Position numbers and translations under genes: made by a program
Part shown: positions 33,376 to 41,737 of the stretch, piece after piece
Layout of the letters: each line of letters opens with the position of its first letter
Numbering within the stretch: the stretch's first letter is position 1
Source: Alteribacter natronophilus
GTDB lineage: Bacteria > Bacillota > Bacilli > Bacillales > Salisediminibacteriaceae
DNA: 64,000 nucleotides
Assembly: GCF_006007885.1 (NCBI RefSeq)
Contig: NZ_VCRO01000003.1
Span: forward strand, 186,001 to 250,000
Reading direction: 5' to 3'
Notes under the pieces: model-generated
Database searches by the model: none
The model's input: only the letters and a program-made list of their open reading frames with translations
Told to the model about the DNA's origin: nothing

Positions 33376-34947
33376 TCAAATGTTATACTGCTCTTCCAGT
33401 TTTTCTTTCAGCTTAACCTTCTGAATTTTTCCGGCAGGTGTCAATGGTACATCCCTTGTAACTACAAAAGATTTTGGTATTTTGTAATCTGCGAGATACT
33501 TCCGGCAGTGGGCCTCCAGTTCACTCTCCATCGGTGCATCCTCCCCCGATGGAACAATAAAGTAAACTCCCGATTCCCCGAAAAGTTCATCGGGTACACC
33601 AATACCGGCTGCCATCTGCACTTTTGGGTGAGAAACCAGTACGTTTTCAACTTCACCGGGAAAAATATTATAGCCCCCACTTACATACATTTCTTTTTTC
33701 CGTCCCTTAAATGAAATACGATCCTCTTCATCCATGGAAACCATATCACCTGTAAAAAGCCAGCCACCCCGTTGAAAGCTGCGGGCTGTCTCACTCTCGT
33801 TTTTATAATAACCCTTTGCTACACAGTCACCTCTAATCACAAGTTCACCGATTTCCCCTCTTGCCACTTCGCGCTCATCATCCCCTACTACTTTCACCTC
33901 AAAATCTCCTATCGCGACACCGATCGATTTCTTCAGCTGTTCAGGTGAATCTGTGATATTTGAGAGCACACATGCTCCGGAGGTCTCACTCAAACCGTAT
34001 AAGTTGGCCATTTGAGCCTGAGGGATCCTGTCTCTGATCATATCGCACAATTCCGGTTCTACATTCGAACCTCCCGCGATACAGAGTCTGAGCGAGGAAA
34101 GATCATAAGAAGCATGCTCCTTGAAGGTAAGCATCATCAAATACATTGTGGGGACCCCGCCGAAAATAGTCGCCTTTTCTGACTGAATGACTTCCAGTAC
34201 GGTATCCGGTCTGAAACTGGGTACAAGAGCCACGCTGCTTTGACTTAGCAGAGCAGCCATAATTGTACATGTTATGCCGCCTACATGATTAAACGGAAGG
34301 CTCCCGATTGCAACATCATGACTTTTCATTCCAAAATGGCGAACCTGTGCCCTGGCGGAAGCTGTAATGCTTTGATTTGTAATCATTGTTCCTTTAGGAT
34401 TCCCTGTCGTACCTGAAGTGTAAATCATTAGGATATTATCTTCTTCCCTTATGTTCTTCAAACTATGCGATAATTGTTCCTCATCTGCCTCTGTTTCCAT
34501 CAGGTCTGCCAGCGAATAACTTCCCCGAAAACCCTCCCCTATGAAAATATAAGTATCCACTTTTGGGAGTCTGGAAGATAAACTTGAGAAGAACTCACTG
34601 AAGTCAAAGTCCGGCAGTGCTGCAATTGATACAATCGCCCTCAGATCAGAATGATTACACATGTATTCAAACTCTGACTCACGAAACCTTGGACTTAATG
34701 CAACAGTTTCTGCCCCTATTTTCGCTGCAGCAAAAAAAGTGAAAAGCCACTCAGACTGGTTGAGGGCAGCGATTCCTATTTTATCCCCGGGGGAGAACCC
34801 TTTTTGAAGAAAAGCTGTCGCAAGCCGGTCTGTGTAGTGGTCAAACTGACTATAGGTTATTTTCTGCCCTCCTTCTATTAAAAATGGAGCGTTCGGGCTC
34901 CTCTTTGCCGCTTCTTTCAGGCATCCTGCTGCAGTATTTGCATTCAC
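33376..34947 (-). CDS. AMP-forming acyl-CoA synthetase (first of two)
   Basis: This is a second acid:CoA ligase of 523 residues, only distantly like its neighbour. It has IYTSGTTGNPKG, YGLSETSG, LFTGDMVSMDEE and a C-terminal PAGKIQKVK. The GTG start overlaps the acyl-CoA dehydrogenase stop as GTGA. Two ligases in one operon suggest either two substrates or re-activation of a pathway intermediate; this is inference. Confidence 0.92.
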   Translation of the reverse strand: MNANTAAGCLKEAAKRSPNAPFLIEGGQKITYSQFDHYTDRLATAFLQKGFSPGDKIGIAALNQSEWLFTFFAAAKIGAETVALSPRFRESEFEYMCNHSDLRAIVSIAALPDFDFSEFFSSLSSRLPKVDTYIFIGEGFRGSYSLADLMETEADEEQLSHSLKNIREEDNILMIYTSGTTGNPKGTMITNQSITASARAQVRHFGMKSHDVAIGSLPFNHVGGITCTIMAALLSQSSVALVPSFRPDTVLEVIQSEKATIFGGVPTMYLMMLTFKEHASYDLSSLRLCIAGGSNVEPELCDMIRDRIPQAQMANLYGLSETSGACVLSNITDSPEQLKKSIGVAIGDFEVKVVGDDEREVARGEIGELVIRGDCVAKGYYKNESETARSFQRGGWLFTGDMVSMDEEDRISFKGRKKEMYVSGGYNIFPGEVENVLVSHPKVQMAAGIGVPDELFGESGVYFIVPSGEDAPMESELEAHCRKYLADYKIPKSFVVTRDVPLTPAGKIQKVKLKEKLEEQYNI

Positions 34948-36023
34948 AGACTCATCACCACTTTTTCTGCTGGAATATTATTTAAATGAAGATCAAACAT
35001 CTTTGTATCTCTCCAGAACCTCTGAACCGGAAATTCCATCATATAGCCTGCACCCCCATGAATCTGGAGAGCTTCGTCGCAAACATGAAGTGCCATACTG
35101 ACAGCTTCCTCAAGAACAATTTGTCTTTGAAAGCTGTCGATATTATAGATAGAATCATACACTGCGCGGTAGGTCATGTTACGTGACTTTTCCAGATTCA
35201 GTGCCATATCGGCCATCTTATGACGAAGACTCTGAAATTCAGACAGCGCACTTCCAAACTGCTGGCGTGTCCGGCTGTAGCTCACCGCTGCCTCCAATGC
35301 TTTTTCTGCGATGCCTGTGCATATGAGTGACCAGGTAATCCGTTTCTGGTCATTGATCAGCCGGCGCTGTTTCTCAGCCTCATCCCCCTGACACAGCAGG
35401 TTTTCAGTCGATATTTTCACATTACGGAATTCAACCTCCGAAACAGAAGAGCTCCTCCAGCCGAGCATGTTTTCAGTTTTTTGCACAGTAATTCCTTCGC
35501 TGGCAAAATCCACTGTGATAAAACCTGATTTGTCATCGTCAAAGAAGGAGAGAATCAGGAAGTCGGCCATTCCACCATTACGGACATTCTTCAGTCTGCC
35601 GTTTAAATTAAAGAAGCCTTCTTTAATCTTTACCGTCATGTCTCCTGGATCAGCAGCTACGGTTGTGCCGATTCTTTTTCCTTCCAGAGCCGCTGACAGA
35701 AAATCGGGTACTAATTTGCTTTTATTTGTCCGATCCAGCAGAGAAACAGCATTGTTATGCTCCTGAAGAACAAGAGCAGGTCCGGCAGCTCCTGTCTTGG
35801 CCAGTTCTTCCATCAGTACAGCTTCCATTACTTCATCCATGCTTTTTTCCCTGTCAGGTGTCATCCCTGTAAGACCCAGTTCACTCAATCTTGCTATGAA
35901 CCATTTTGGAATCAGTTGGTCTTCCTCCCAGTTTTCAATCCTGGATTCGATTTCATTTCTTATCATTTTTTTAAATGAGCTTCGAAACATGTCATGCTCT
36001 TCGGAAAAAATCCAATGTGACAC
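34944..36023 (-). CDS. Acyl-CoA dehydrogenase (second of two, diverged)
   Basis: This is a flavoprotein-like protein of 359 residues with the acyl-CoA dehydrogenase fold. The C-terminal motif LQIHGGAGYMMEFPVQRFWRDTKMFDL contains the FAD- and CoA-contacting region, but the N-terminal FAD loop is less typical than in its neighbour. Heteromeric (alpha2beta2) dehydrogenases with one diverged subunit occur in steroid and isoprenoid degraders, so these two may form a pair; that is inference. The GTG start has GGAGG 7 bases upstream. It lies 17 bases after the first dehydrogenase gene. Confidence 0.88.
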   Translation of the reverse strand: MSHWIFSEEHDMFRSSFKKMIRNEIESRIENWEEDQLIPKWFIARLSELGLTGMTPDREKSMDEVMEAVLMEELAKTGAAGPALVLQEHNNAVSLLDRTNKSKLVPDFLSAALEGKRIGTTVAADPGDMTVKIKEGFFNLNGRLKNVRNGGMADFLILSFFDDDKSGFITVDFASEGITVQKTENMLGWRSSSVSEVEFRNVKISTENLLCQGDEAEKQRRLINDQKRITWSLICTGIAEKALEAAVSYSRTRQQFGSALSEFQSLRHKMADMALNLEKSRNMTYRAVYDSIYNIDSFQRQIVLEEAVSMALHVCDEALQIHGGAGYMMEFPVQRFWRDTKMFDLHLNNIPAEKVVMSL

Positions 36024-36040
36024 ATCACTTCCTCCTTTCC

Positions 36041-37180
36041 CTACAGGCCAATTTCTTTTGCTATGATTTCTTTCATTACTTCATCTGTTCCTGCACCGAT
36101 TCTGTTAAGCCTCGAATCTCTCCATAGCCGCTGCACAGGATGATCAGGTCCAGCTGCCTCTTCCCCCAGGAGTTTAAGAGCCTGGCCGGCTGCGTAGTGA
36201 GCAGTCTGGGCAGAAAGGAGTTTAATCATGGAAATTTCTTTTGAGGGTACTTCACCCTGACTGTATCGAAAGGCAGTAGCGTATGTCATTTCCCGGCATA
36301 CTTCAATACGTCTCTTTATATCCAGCAAACTCCGCCTGTAAGCAGGTCCCCTGTTTTCAACAGCCTCCGCTGCTTTTTCGTAACAGAAATCCATAATGCC
36401 GATTGCACTGGCAGCTGCAATCATTCTTTCTCCCTGAAGCTGCCACATTATCTGGTAAAATCCTTTGCCTTCCACTCCCAGTAGGTTCTTATCCGGTACC
36501 CTGACATTATCCAAAATCAATTCTGCTGTGTCAGATGATCTCATGCCAACCTTATCCAGTTTTCGGCTGACGGAATATCCAGGGGTGTCTGTCTCAACTA
36601 AAAACAGACTTATACCTTTGTAACCCGGCTCATCGGAAGTCCTGACAACCATTGTGACAAAATCAGCACGAGTTCCATTGGTAATATACATTTTCGCACC
36701 GTTCAGGACCCATTCACCACCTTGCTTTACGGCCCGGGTCTGGATGGAAGAAACATCCGATCCCGTATTCGGTTCGGAAATACCGATGGCAGCAATTTTT
36801 TCCCCTCTTATAGCCGGCTTTAAAAAATGCTCATGATGGTAGGGGCTGCCGAATTGAAGAATCGGTGGTGTCGCCATATCGGTCTGGACCGCGATCCCCA
36901 TAGGAAACCCTCCAGCACCGCACTTGTTGATTTCTTCTGCCAGAACCATCTGCATAAAGTAGTCTCCCCCTTGACCACCGACGCTCTCAGGGTATCTGAG
37001 TCCGAGAAAACCAAGTGAACCCATTTTCCTGAACATGCTGACTGGAAAGGTACCAAGTTCCTCCCACTCACTGATGTAAGGAGATACTTCCTTTTTTACA
37101 AATTGTCGCACTCTCTCCCGTAAAGCATCATGTTCTTCAGTAAAATAAGGTTGTTTTCCTTTTCTTAATACCGTCTCCAT
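36041..37180 (-). CDS. Acyl-CoA dehydrogenase (first of two)
   Basis: This FAD enzyme introduces an alpha-beta double bond into an acyl-CoA, 379 residues. Family motifs are AIGISEPNTGSDVSSIQTRA, WVLNGAKMYITNGTRADF, and a C-terminal IGAGTDEVMKEIIAKEIGL with the Asp-Glu that contacts substrate in many short/branched-chain members. It resembles citronellyl-CoA and isovaleryl-CoA dehydrogenases. The start codon abuts the stop of the small AtuA-like gene. Confidence 0.93.
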   Translation of the reverse strand: METVLRKGKQPYFTEEHDALRERVRQFVKKEVSPYISEWEELGTFPVSMFRKMGSLGFLGLRYPESVGGQGGDYFMQMVLAEEINKCGAGGFPMGIAVQTDMATPPILQFGSPYHHEHFLKPAIRGEKIAAIGISEPNTGSDVSSIQTRAVKQGGEWVLNGAKMYITNGTRADFVTMVVRTSDEPGYKGISLFLVETDTPGYSVSRKLDKVGMRSSDTAELILDNVRVPDKNLLGVEGKGFYQIMWQLQGERMIAAASAIGIMDFCYEKAAEAVENRGPAYRRSLLDIKRRIEVCREMTYATAFRYSQGEVPSKEISMIKLLSAQTAHYAAGQALKLLGEEAAGPDHPVQRLWRDSRLNRIGAGTDEVMKEIIAKEIGL

Positions 37181-37543
37181 TTAAATTCCCCCGCCTCCAC
37201 GGCTCTGTATTTCAGGTAACAGATGTTCAGGAAGTTCTATCTCCATTCTAAGAAGGTTTGCACCAAAGCATTTTCCCAGGTTATCCAATCGCAGGGAAGA
37301 CGCACCTCCACCGTTAAGCGCACTGTGACAGACGAGTTTTAAGGCCTTAATATTCGGCAGTTCATAACGGAACACGTCACCTTCTACAAGTCCTTCAAAA
37401 TGACTTTTCACTCTTTCCGGTGTGACCTGATCGAGAACAGCCTGATAGATTTCGTCGTTATTCACAAAAAGTCCAATATCCACAGTATTTCCCTTGTCCC
37501 CTGACCTCGCGTGTGATATCTCCTTAAGCATTACTTTCGACAC
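37181..37543 (-). CDS. AtuA C-terminal-like small protein
   Basis: This is a protein of 120 residues equal to the C-terminal ferredoxin-like domain that follows DUF1446 in full-length AtuA of Pseudomonas. The signature ARSGDKGNTVDIGLFV is near the N-terminus, and a LNGGGASSLRLDNLGKCF loop follows. The GTG start has GAGGTG 7 bases upstream and overlaps atuA by 20 bases. Here the two AtuA domains are separate, coupled genes. The activity is not established. Confidence 0.85.
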   Translation of the reverse strand: MSKVMLKEISHARSGDKGNTVDIGLFVNNDEIYQAVLDQVTPERVKSHFEGLVEGDVFRYELPNIKALKLVCHSALNGGGASSLRLDNLGKCFGANLLRMEIELPEHLLPEIQSRGGGGI

Positions 37544-38909
37544 CTGTTTTCACCTCCTCAAAACCTACTGTAACGAAAGGCTCGATTAGTTCACGCGGAA
37601 CGAGTGATGACCACATTCCAACCAGATCCCTCGGCGGACTCCCTGTAAAAGACCCCATGGACGGAGGACCATTTAATGCAAGGGGTGGAAACAGCCGGGC
37701 AAATTTTGCAGCGTCCCTTTTAGTGTCTGCTCTCACCGCCATACGAAGATATACTTCATTCAGGTCTTCTCCCGGTTCACTTGCCAGTGGCCCGTGAAGA
37801 GAATTGTATCCCACATAGTCAGTGCGGATTTCTTCATACTCCCAGCCGTTTTTTCTGATCTGATTCCTGATAATTTCGTCCGCTTTTTTGGCTTTCAAGA
37901 GAGCGTCGGGCCAGGAAAATCCGACCATTACCTGCCCCATACATCCGTTCTCATATCCCATTACAACTTTCAGGCTGTCCGGTTTTGGTTTTCCTTTCAC
38001 TCCGGTAACTTTAACGACGTCCGGTCCGGTTTCTTCGAGTCTCACCTCTGTCAGGTCCACCACAACATCCGGTGTAATGTAGCTGGATGGGTCATGGATT
38101 TCATAAAGCATCTGTTCTTTCACTGTTTCAGAGGTCACAAGGCCTCCTCTGGTCTCCAGTTTACTTACAGTGAATTCTCCATCCTTCGATACTTCTGCAA
38201 TCGGATAACCAATATTATCAAGTCCTTCAATGTCTTTCCAGTTTCCGCTGAAGTTCCCTCCGGTGGATTGTCCTGAGCACTCGAGAAGGTGACCCATGAA
38301 TACTCCTGAGGCCAGACTGTTCCAGTCATCCGACTTCCAGCCGAACTCATAAATCAATGGGGCAAGGAATTGTGCAGTATCCGTTGTTCTGCCGGTAATG
38401 ATAACGTCAGCCCCTTCCTTTAAGGCTTCTACCAGCGGCATGGCTCCGATATAGGCGTTGGCGAACATAATCCTGTCCTCAACCTCAGATAAATCCCTTT
38501 GTGTTTCCATGTCTTCAAGGGATACCCCGTTTTCCTTAAACTCTCCCAGCCTGCCTGCCACATCATCACCGGTAACAACGGCAATCTTCAACCCTTCAAG
38601 CCCCATCTCGGACGCTATTCTAACCACTTCCTGCTGTGCAGCGTAAGGGTTCAGCCCACCTGCATTCGTTAAAATCCTTATCCCCTTTTTCTTTACATAC
38701 GGTAAAAGCGCTATCATAGAAAGAGAAAGATCTTTTGTATAGCCCGCTTTCTCGTCCTTTTTTTTATCTTTCACCAGGATCGACATTGTCAGTTCAGCCA
38801 GACAATCAAAACAGAGATAATCCACATTTCCCTCTTTAGCTGTAGCGACAGCCGGCTCAATCGTATCTCCGTAAAACCCCTGTGCCGCACCTATTCTTAC
38901 TTTTTTCAT
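37524..38909 (-). CDS. atuA: Acyclic terpene utilisation protein AtuA (DUF1446)
   Basis: This is a cytoplasmic protein of 461 residues covering the DUF1446 domain, with the opening VRIGAAQGFYGDTIEPAV, ILTNAGGLNPYAAQQ, IAVVTGDDV and DVIITGRTTDTA. AtuA is essential for citronellol/geraniol degradation in Pseudomonas, though its reaction is not settled. GAGGAGG precedes the ATG, which overlaps the biotin-carrier gene by four bases. With carboxyltransferase, enoyl-CoA hydratase and dehydrogenase neighbours, a branched or isoprenoid acyl-CoA is the likely substrate class. Confidence 0.9.
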   Translation of the reverse strand: MKKVRIGAAQGFYGDTIEPAVATAKEGNVDYLCFDCLAELTMSILVKDKKKDEKAGYTKDLSLSMIALLPYVKKKGIRILTNAGGLNPYAAQQEVVRIASEMGLEGLKIAVVTGDDVAGRLGEFKENGVSLEDMETQRDLSEVEDRIMFANAYIGAMPLVEALKEGADVIITGRTTDTAQFLAPLIYEFGWKSDDWNSLASGVFMGHLLECSGQSTGGNFSGNWKDIEGLDNIGYPIAEVSKDGEFTVSKLETRGGLVTSETVKEQMLYEIHDPSSYITPDVVVDLTEVRLEETGPDVVKVTGVKGKPKPDSLKVVMGYENGCMGQVMVGFSWPDALLKAKKADEIIRNQIRKNGWEYEEIRTDYVGYNSLHGPLASEPGEDLNEVYLRMAVRADTKRDAAKFARLFPPLALNGPPSMGSFTGSPPRDLVGMWSSLVPRELIEPFVTVGFEEVKTGVESNA

Positions 38910-39130
38910 TCATTATCCTCCTCTTCTACGGTCATAATCAGATCACCTTCCTGAATAAAATCCCCTTCGCTGACACTGACATCTGTAACCATTCCGTTAA
39001 CAGGTGCCTCAATAGGAATTTCCATTTTCATGGATTCAAGAATTACGAGGTTCTCTCCTACCCTGACACTGTGGGATTTACGCTTTTCAATTCTCCATAC
39101 ACTTCCGCTCATCGTCGAATGAACTTTCAA
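38906..39130 (-). CDS. Biotin carboxyl carrier protein
   Basis: This is a carrier of 74 residues consisting only of the biotinyl domain. The biotinylated Lys is in ESMKME, with the flanking APVNGMVTDV hairpin. The TTG start has AAGGAGG about 7 bases upstream. It resembles the tiny YngHB carrier of B. subtilis. It would shuttle CO2 to the carboxyltransferase encoded two genes upstream, but no biotin carboxylase is encoded here. Confidence 0.93.
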   Translation of the reverse strand: MKVHSTMSGSVWRIEKRKSHSVRVGENLVILESMKMEIPIEAPVNGMVTDVSVSEGDFIQEGDLIMTVEEEDNE

Positions 39131-39142
39131 TGAAAATCCTCC

Positions 39143-39928
39143 TTACCGCCCGTTCCATACCGGGCTTCTTTTCTCAAGAAAAGCGGCTGCCCCTTCTTTC
39201 AGGTCATCACTTCTGAAGGAAACCACTCTTAAAGTGGACAGATAATCGAATGATTTCATAAGATCCATCTGTTCCGTTGTATAAAAAGCATCCATGCTCA
39301 GCTGTACTGCCAGTGGACTGTAGGAAGCGACCGTCATTGCCGTTTTCATCACTTCTTCTTCAAGAAGTTCCGGTTCCACCACCCTGTGAACCAGCCCTTT
39401 TTCTGCAGCTTCCTCAGCTGTTAGAACACTCGCTGATAGCATCATTTCCATTGCATTACGGTCTCCGACCGCCCTTCTTATCCATGGAAGAATCACAAAA
39501 GGGACGAGTCCGAGCCTGAGTTCTGTTAAGCCAAGCTTAGCTTCGGAAGACGCAATTGCAATATGGCACATTGCAACAATCCCACATCCCCCACCAAGTG
39601 CCGGTCCGTTGACTGCAGCGATTAGCGGGGTGCTGACCTGTGCTCCAAGCTTGAAAAGTTCCGTGCTGTCTCTTCCCTCGAAATGAAGCTGCGGAACTGG
39701 TTTATCAAAATTGCTCTTAAATTCTTTCAGATTTCCTCCGGCAGAAAAAGCTTTCCCTTCTCCTGTGAGGATGATTGCGTTCACATCGTTCCTCTGATCA
39801 AGGTCTGTAATTGCCTCTTTCAATTCCTCAGCCATCTTCTCAGTCAGGGGATTGCGCATATCCGGTAAATTCAGAGTTACGCGTGCAACCTTTTCCGTTA
39901 CTTCCACCAGTATCGTTTCATAATTCAT
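39143..39928 (-). CDS. Enoyl-CoA hydratase/isomerase family protein
   Basis: This is a crotonase-fold protein of 261 residues. It has the CoA-binding GEGKAFSAGGNLKEF oxyanion strand and a second oxyanion loop ALGGGCGIVAMC; LGLTELRLGLVP carries the first catalytic Glu position. The ATG at 39928 follows AAAGGAG. In the pathway it would hydrate an unsaturated, carboxylated acyl-CoA, like isohexenylglutaconyl- or methylglutaconyl-CoA hydratase. That step is inferred from neighbours. Confidence 0.92.
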   Translation of the reverse strand: MNYETILVEVTEKVARVTLNLPDMRNPLTEKMAEELKEAITDLDQRNDVNAIILTGEGKAFSAGGNLKEFKSNFDKPVPQLHFEGRDSTELFKLGAQVSTPLIAAVNGPALGGGCGIVAMCHIAIASSEAKLGLTELRLGLVPFVILPWIRRAVGDRNAMEMMLSASVLTAEEAAEKGLVHRVVEPELLEEEVMKTAMTVASYSPLAVQLSMDAFYTTEQMDLMKSFDYLSTLRVVSFRSDDLKEGAAAFLEKRSPVWNGR

Positions 39929-39947
39929 TTTCACCGCTCCTTTATGA

Positions 39948-41477
39948 TCAGACCGGATGGATGGCATTTCTTTTATCCGGTCCTTTCTTTATTTTTGATC
40001 CGTACAATTGAAAACGTCTTGCTGTATTCGCCCTGAGCTCATCAAAACCGATAATATCATCAATGATCAGCTCGGATGCCAGTCGATGAATATCGATGTT
40101 CTCAGAGTATTCCTTCCTTTTCTGACTGATAAATGATGCTCTTTCTGTTTCGTCAAGTTGCTGAATTTTATTAAAGTAGACAGCGTTTACCGCTGCTTCC
40201 GGTCCCATAACCGCAATTTGTCCGCTCGGCAGGGCCAGAACAGCATCAGTTCCAAACGCCGGGCCGCTCATAGCAAATAATCCGGCTCCAAAACACTTTC
40301 GTACCACTACGGATATCTTAGGCACAGTCGCTTCCGCCATTGCGCTGATCATTTTTGCTCCGTGACGGATAATGCCGGATTGCTCGACTTTTGAGCCGAT
40401 CATATATCCAGGTACATCTGACAGAAAAAGGAGCGGTATCTGGAAAGCATTACAAATCCATATAAACCTTGCCGCTTTATCCGGTGTATCCACAAACAGT
40501 GTTCCGCCTTTTACCTTGGACTGGTTGGCTACGATGCCGGTTACTTTGCCTTCTATACGGGCAAAACCGGTAATAATTTCCGGAGCAAACAGTTTTTTAT
40601 ACTCAAACCAGCTCCCTTCATCAATCACCTGGTCGATCAGTTCGTACATATCGAATGGCGTATTGGTGTTTTCCGGAATGATATCTTCAATTTTTCTCCC
40701 CTGGACAGGCTGTTTTGATTCAGAAGCAGCCGGTTTTTCCCGATAATTCGAAGGCATATAGGAAAGGTAATTTTTACAGACTTCAATTGCCTCGATCTCC
40801 GAATCAACCAGAACATCACCAAGACCACTTTTTGAGCAGTGCATTCTCGAGCCCCCCATCTGCTCCATGGTAGTCTTTTCTCCAATAGCCATTTCAACCA
40901 TCCGGGGTGAACCCAGATAGGCACTTGCGTTTTTCTCAACCATAATTACCAGATCGCTGAAAGCAGGCACATACGCAGAACCTGCAGGAGAGGGGCCGAA
41001 AAGGATGCAAATTTGCGGCACCACTCCCGACATTTGTACCTGATTATAAAAAACCTTTCCGCCATGGCGTCTTCCTGGGAATACTTCCATCTGATCCGTG
41101 ATCCTCGCACCTGCCGAATCAATAAGATAAAGAATCGGTACTTCAAGCTCCATTGCCTTTTCCTGAATTCGGATGTTCTTTTCTACCGATTTAGGTCCCC
41201 AGGACCCTGCTTTTACCGTTGGATCTGCTGCCAGAAAACACACCGTTCTGCCCTGAATTTCACCTATTCCTGTCACACAGGCATCTGTAGGCAGCGTCGG
41301 GTCCTCTCCATTTGCAAACAATCCGTCCTCAATAATGCTCCCCTCGTCAAATAACAGGTCAAGCCGTATTCTGACAAACATTTTTCCATCCTGTTCGTTA
41401 CGGACATGGTATTTTTCAGGTCCCCCCTGCATAATCCTGCTTTTTTCTTTTAGATAACGCTCCATCGATTCCCGCAT
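39948..41477 (-). CDS. Acyl-CoA carboxylase beta (carboxyltransferase) subunit
   Basis: This is a carboxyltransferase of 509 residues of the methylcrotonyl/geranyl/propionyl-CoA carboxylase type. It has two crotonase-like halves, with LIDSAGARI and FGPSPAGSAYVPAFSD in the first and DVPGYMIGSKVEQSG and AVMGPEAAVNAVY in the second. It is the first gene behind the sigma-54 promoter, with GAGGAGGGAG before the ATG. A dedicated biotin carboxylase is missing from the operon, so it must borrow one or be part of an incomplete enzyme. The exact acyl-CoA is unknown. Confidence 0.92.
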   Translation of the reverse strand: MRESMERYLKEKSRIMQGGPEKYHVRNEQDGKMFVRIRLDLLFDEGSIIEDGLFANGEDPTLPTDACVTGIGEIQGRTVCFLAADPTVKAGSWGPKSVEKNIRIQEKAMELEVPILYLIDSAGARITDQMEVFPGRRHGGKVFYNQVQMSGVVPQICILFGPSPAGSAYVPAFSDLVIMVEKNASAYLGSPRMVEMAIGEKTTMEQMGGSRMHCSKSGLGDVLVDSEIEAIEVCKNYLSYMPSNYREKPAASESKQPVQGRKIEDIIPENTNTPFDMYELIDQVIDEGSWFEYKKLFAPEIITGFARIEGKVTGIVANQSKVKGGTLFVDTPDKAARFIWICNAFQIPLLFLSDVPGYMIGSKVEQSGIIRHGAKMISAMAEATVPKISVVVRKCFGAGLFAMSGPAFGTDAVLALPSGQIAVMGPEAAVNAVYFNKIQQLDETERASFISQKRKEYSENIDIHRLASELIIDDIIGFDELRANTARRFQLYGSKIKKGPDKRNAIHPV

Positions 41478-41510
41478 ATTCTCCCTCCTCTTCTTTCACT
41501 TTTTAGATAA

Positions 41511-41526
41511 TGCAAATACCGTGCCA
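41511..41526 (-). promoter_or_regulatory. Consensus sigma-54 promoter of the acyl-CoA operon
   Basis: On the minus strand TGGCACGGTATTTGCA matches the -24/-12 consensus TGGCAC-N5-TTGCA exactly. It lies 34 bases before the first gene, which points away from a divergent activator of the required type. Confidence 0.93.
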
Positions 41527-41540
41527 AAGAAGCGTGAGTC

Positions 41541-41563
41541 GTACATTTTGTCATGAAATGTAC
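41541..41563. promoter_or_regulatory. Inverted repeat just upstream of the -24 element
   Basis: GTACATTT-(7 bases)-AAATGTAC is a perfect inverted repeat, 15 bases upstream of the sigma-54 promoter. That is too close for a normal enhancer site, so an operator for a second regulator or IHF-like bending are alternatives. Confidence 0.55.
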
Positions 41564-41640
41564 GTCTATCAGGTGATTTGGGCCCTTATGTTAAAATAGA
41601 TCTCTGCCATCTCCCGGAATTTCTATGTAAAGCGGAAAAT

Positions 41641-41668
41641 ACAACTGTCCATACTAAAAGACAGTTGT
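41641..41668. promoter_or_regulatory. Candidate upstream activator site
   Basis: ACAACTGTC-(10 bases)-GACAGTTGT has perfect nine-base arms. It lies about 150 bases upstream of the sigma-54 start, a usual enhancer distance, and directly before the activator's own -35. It could serve both activation and autoregulation. Confidence 0.65.
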
Positions 41669-41669
41669 A

Positions 41670-41698
41670 TTGCAAATTAGTCAGAATATTATTATAAT
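41670..41698 (+). promoter_or_regulatory. Sigma-A promoter of the activator gene
   Basis: TTGCAA (41670-41675) and TATAAT (41693-41698) are separated by 17 bp, immediately downstream of the inverted repeat at 41641-41668. Confidence 0.8.
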
Positions 41699-41737
41699 TA
41701 AAAAGGAGACAACTGCTTACATACAGGGGGATAAAAA

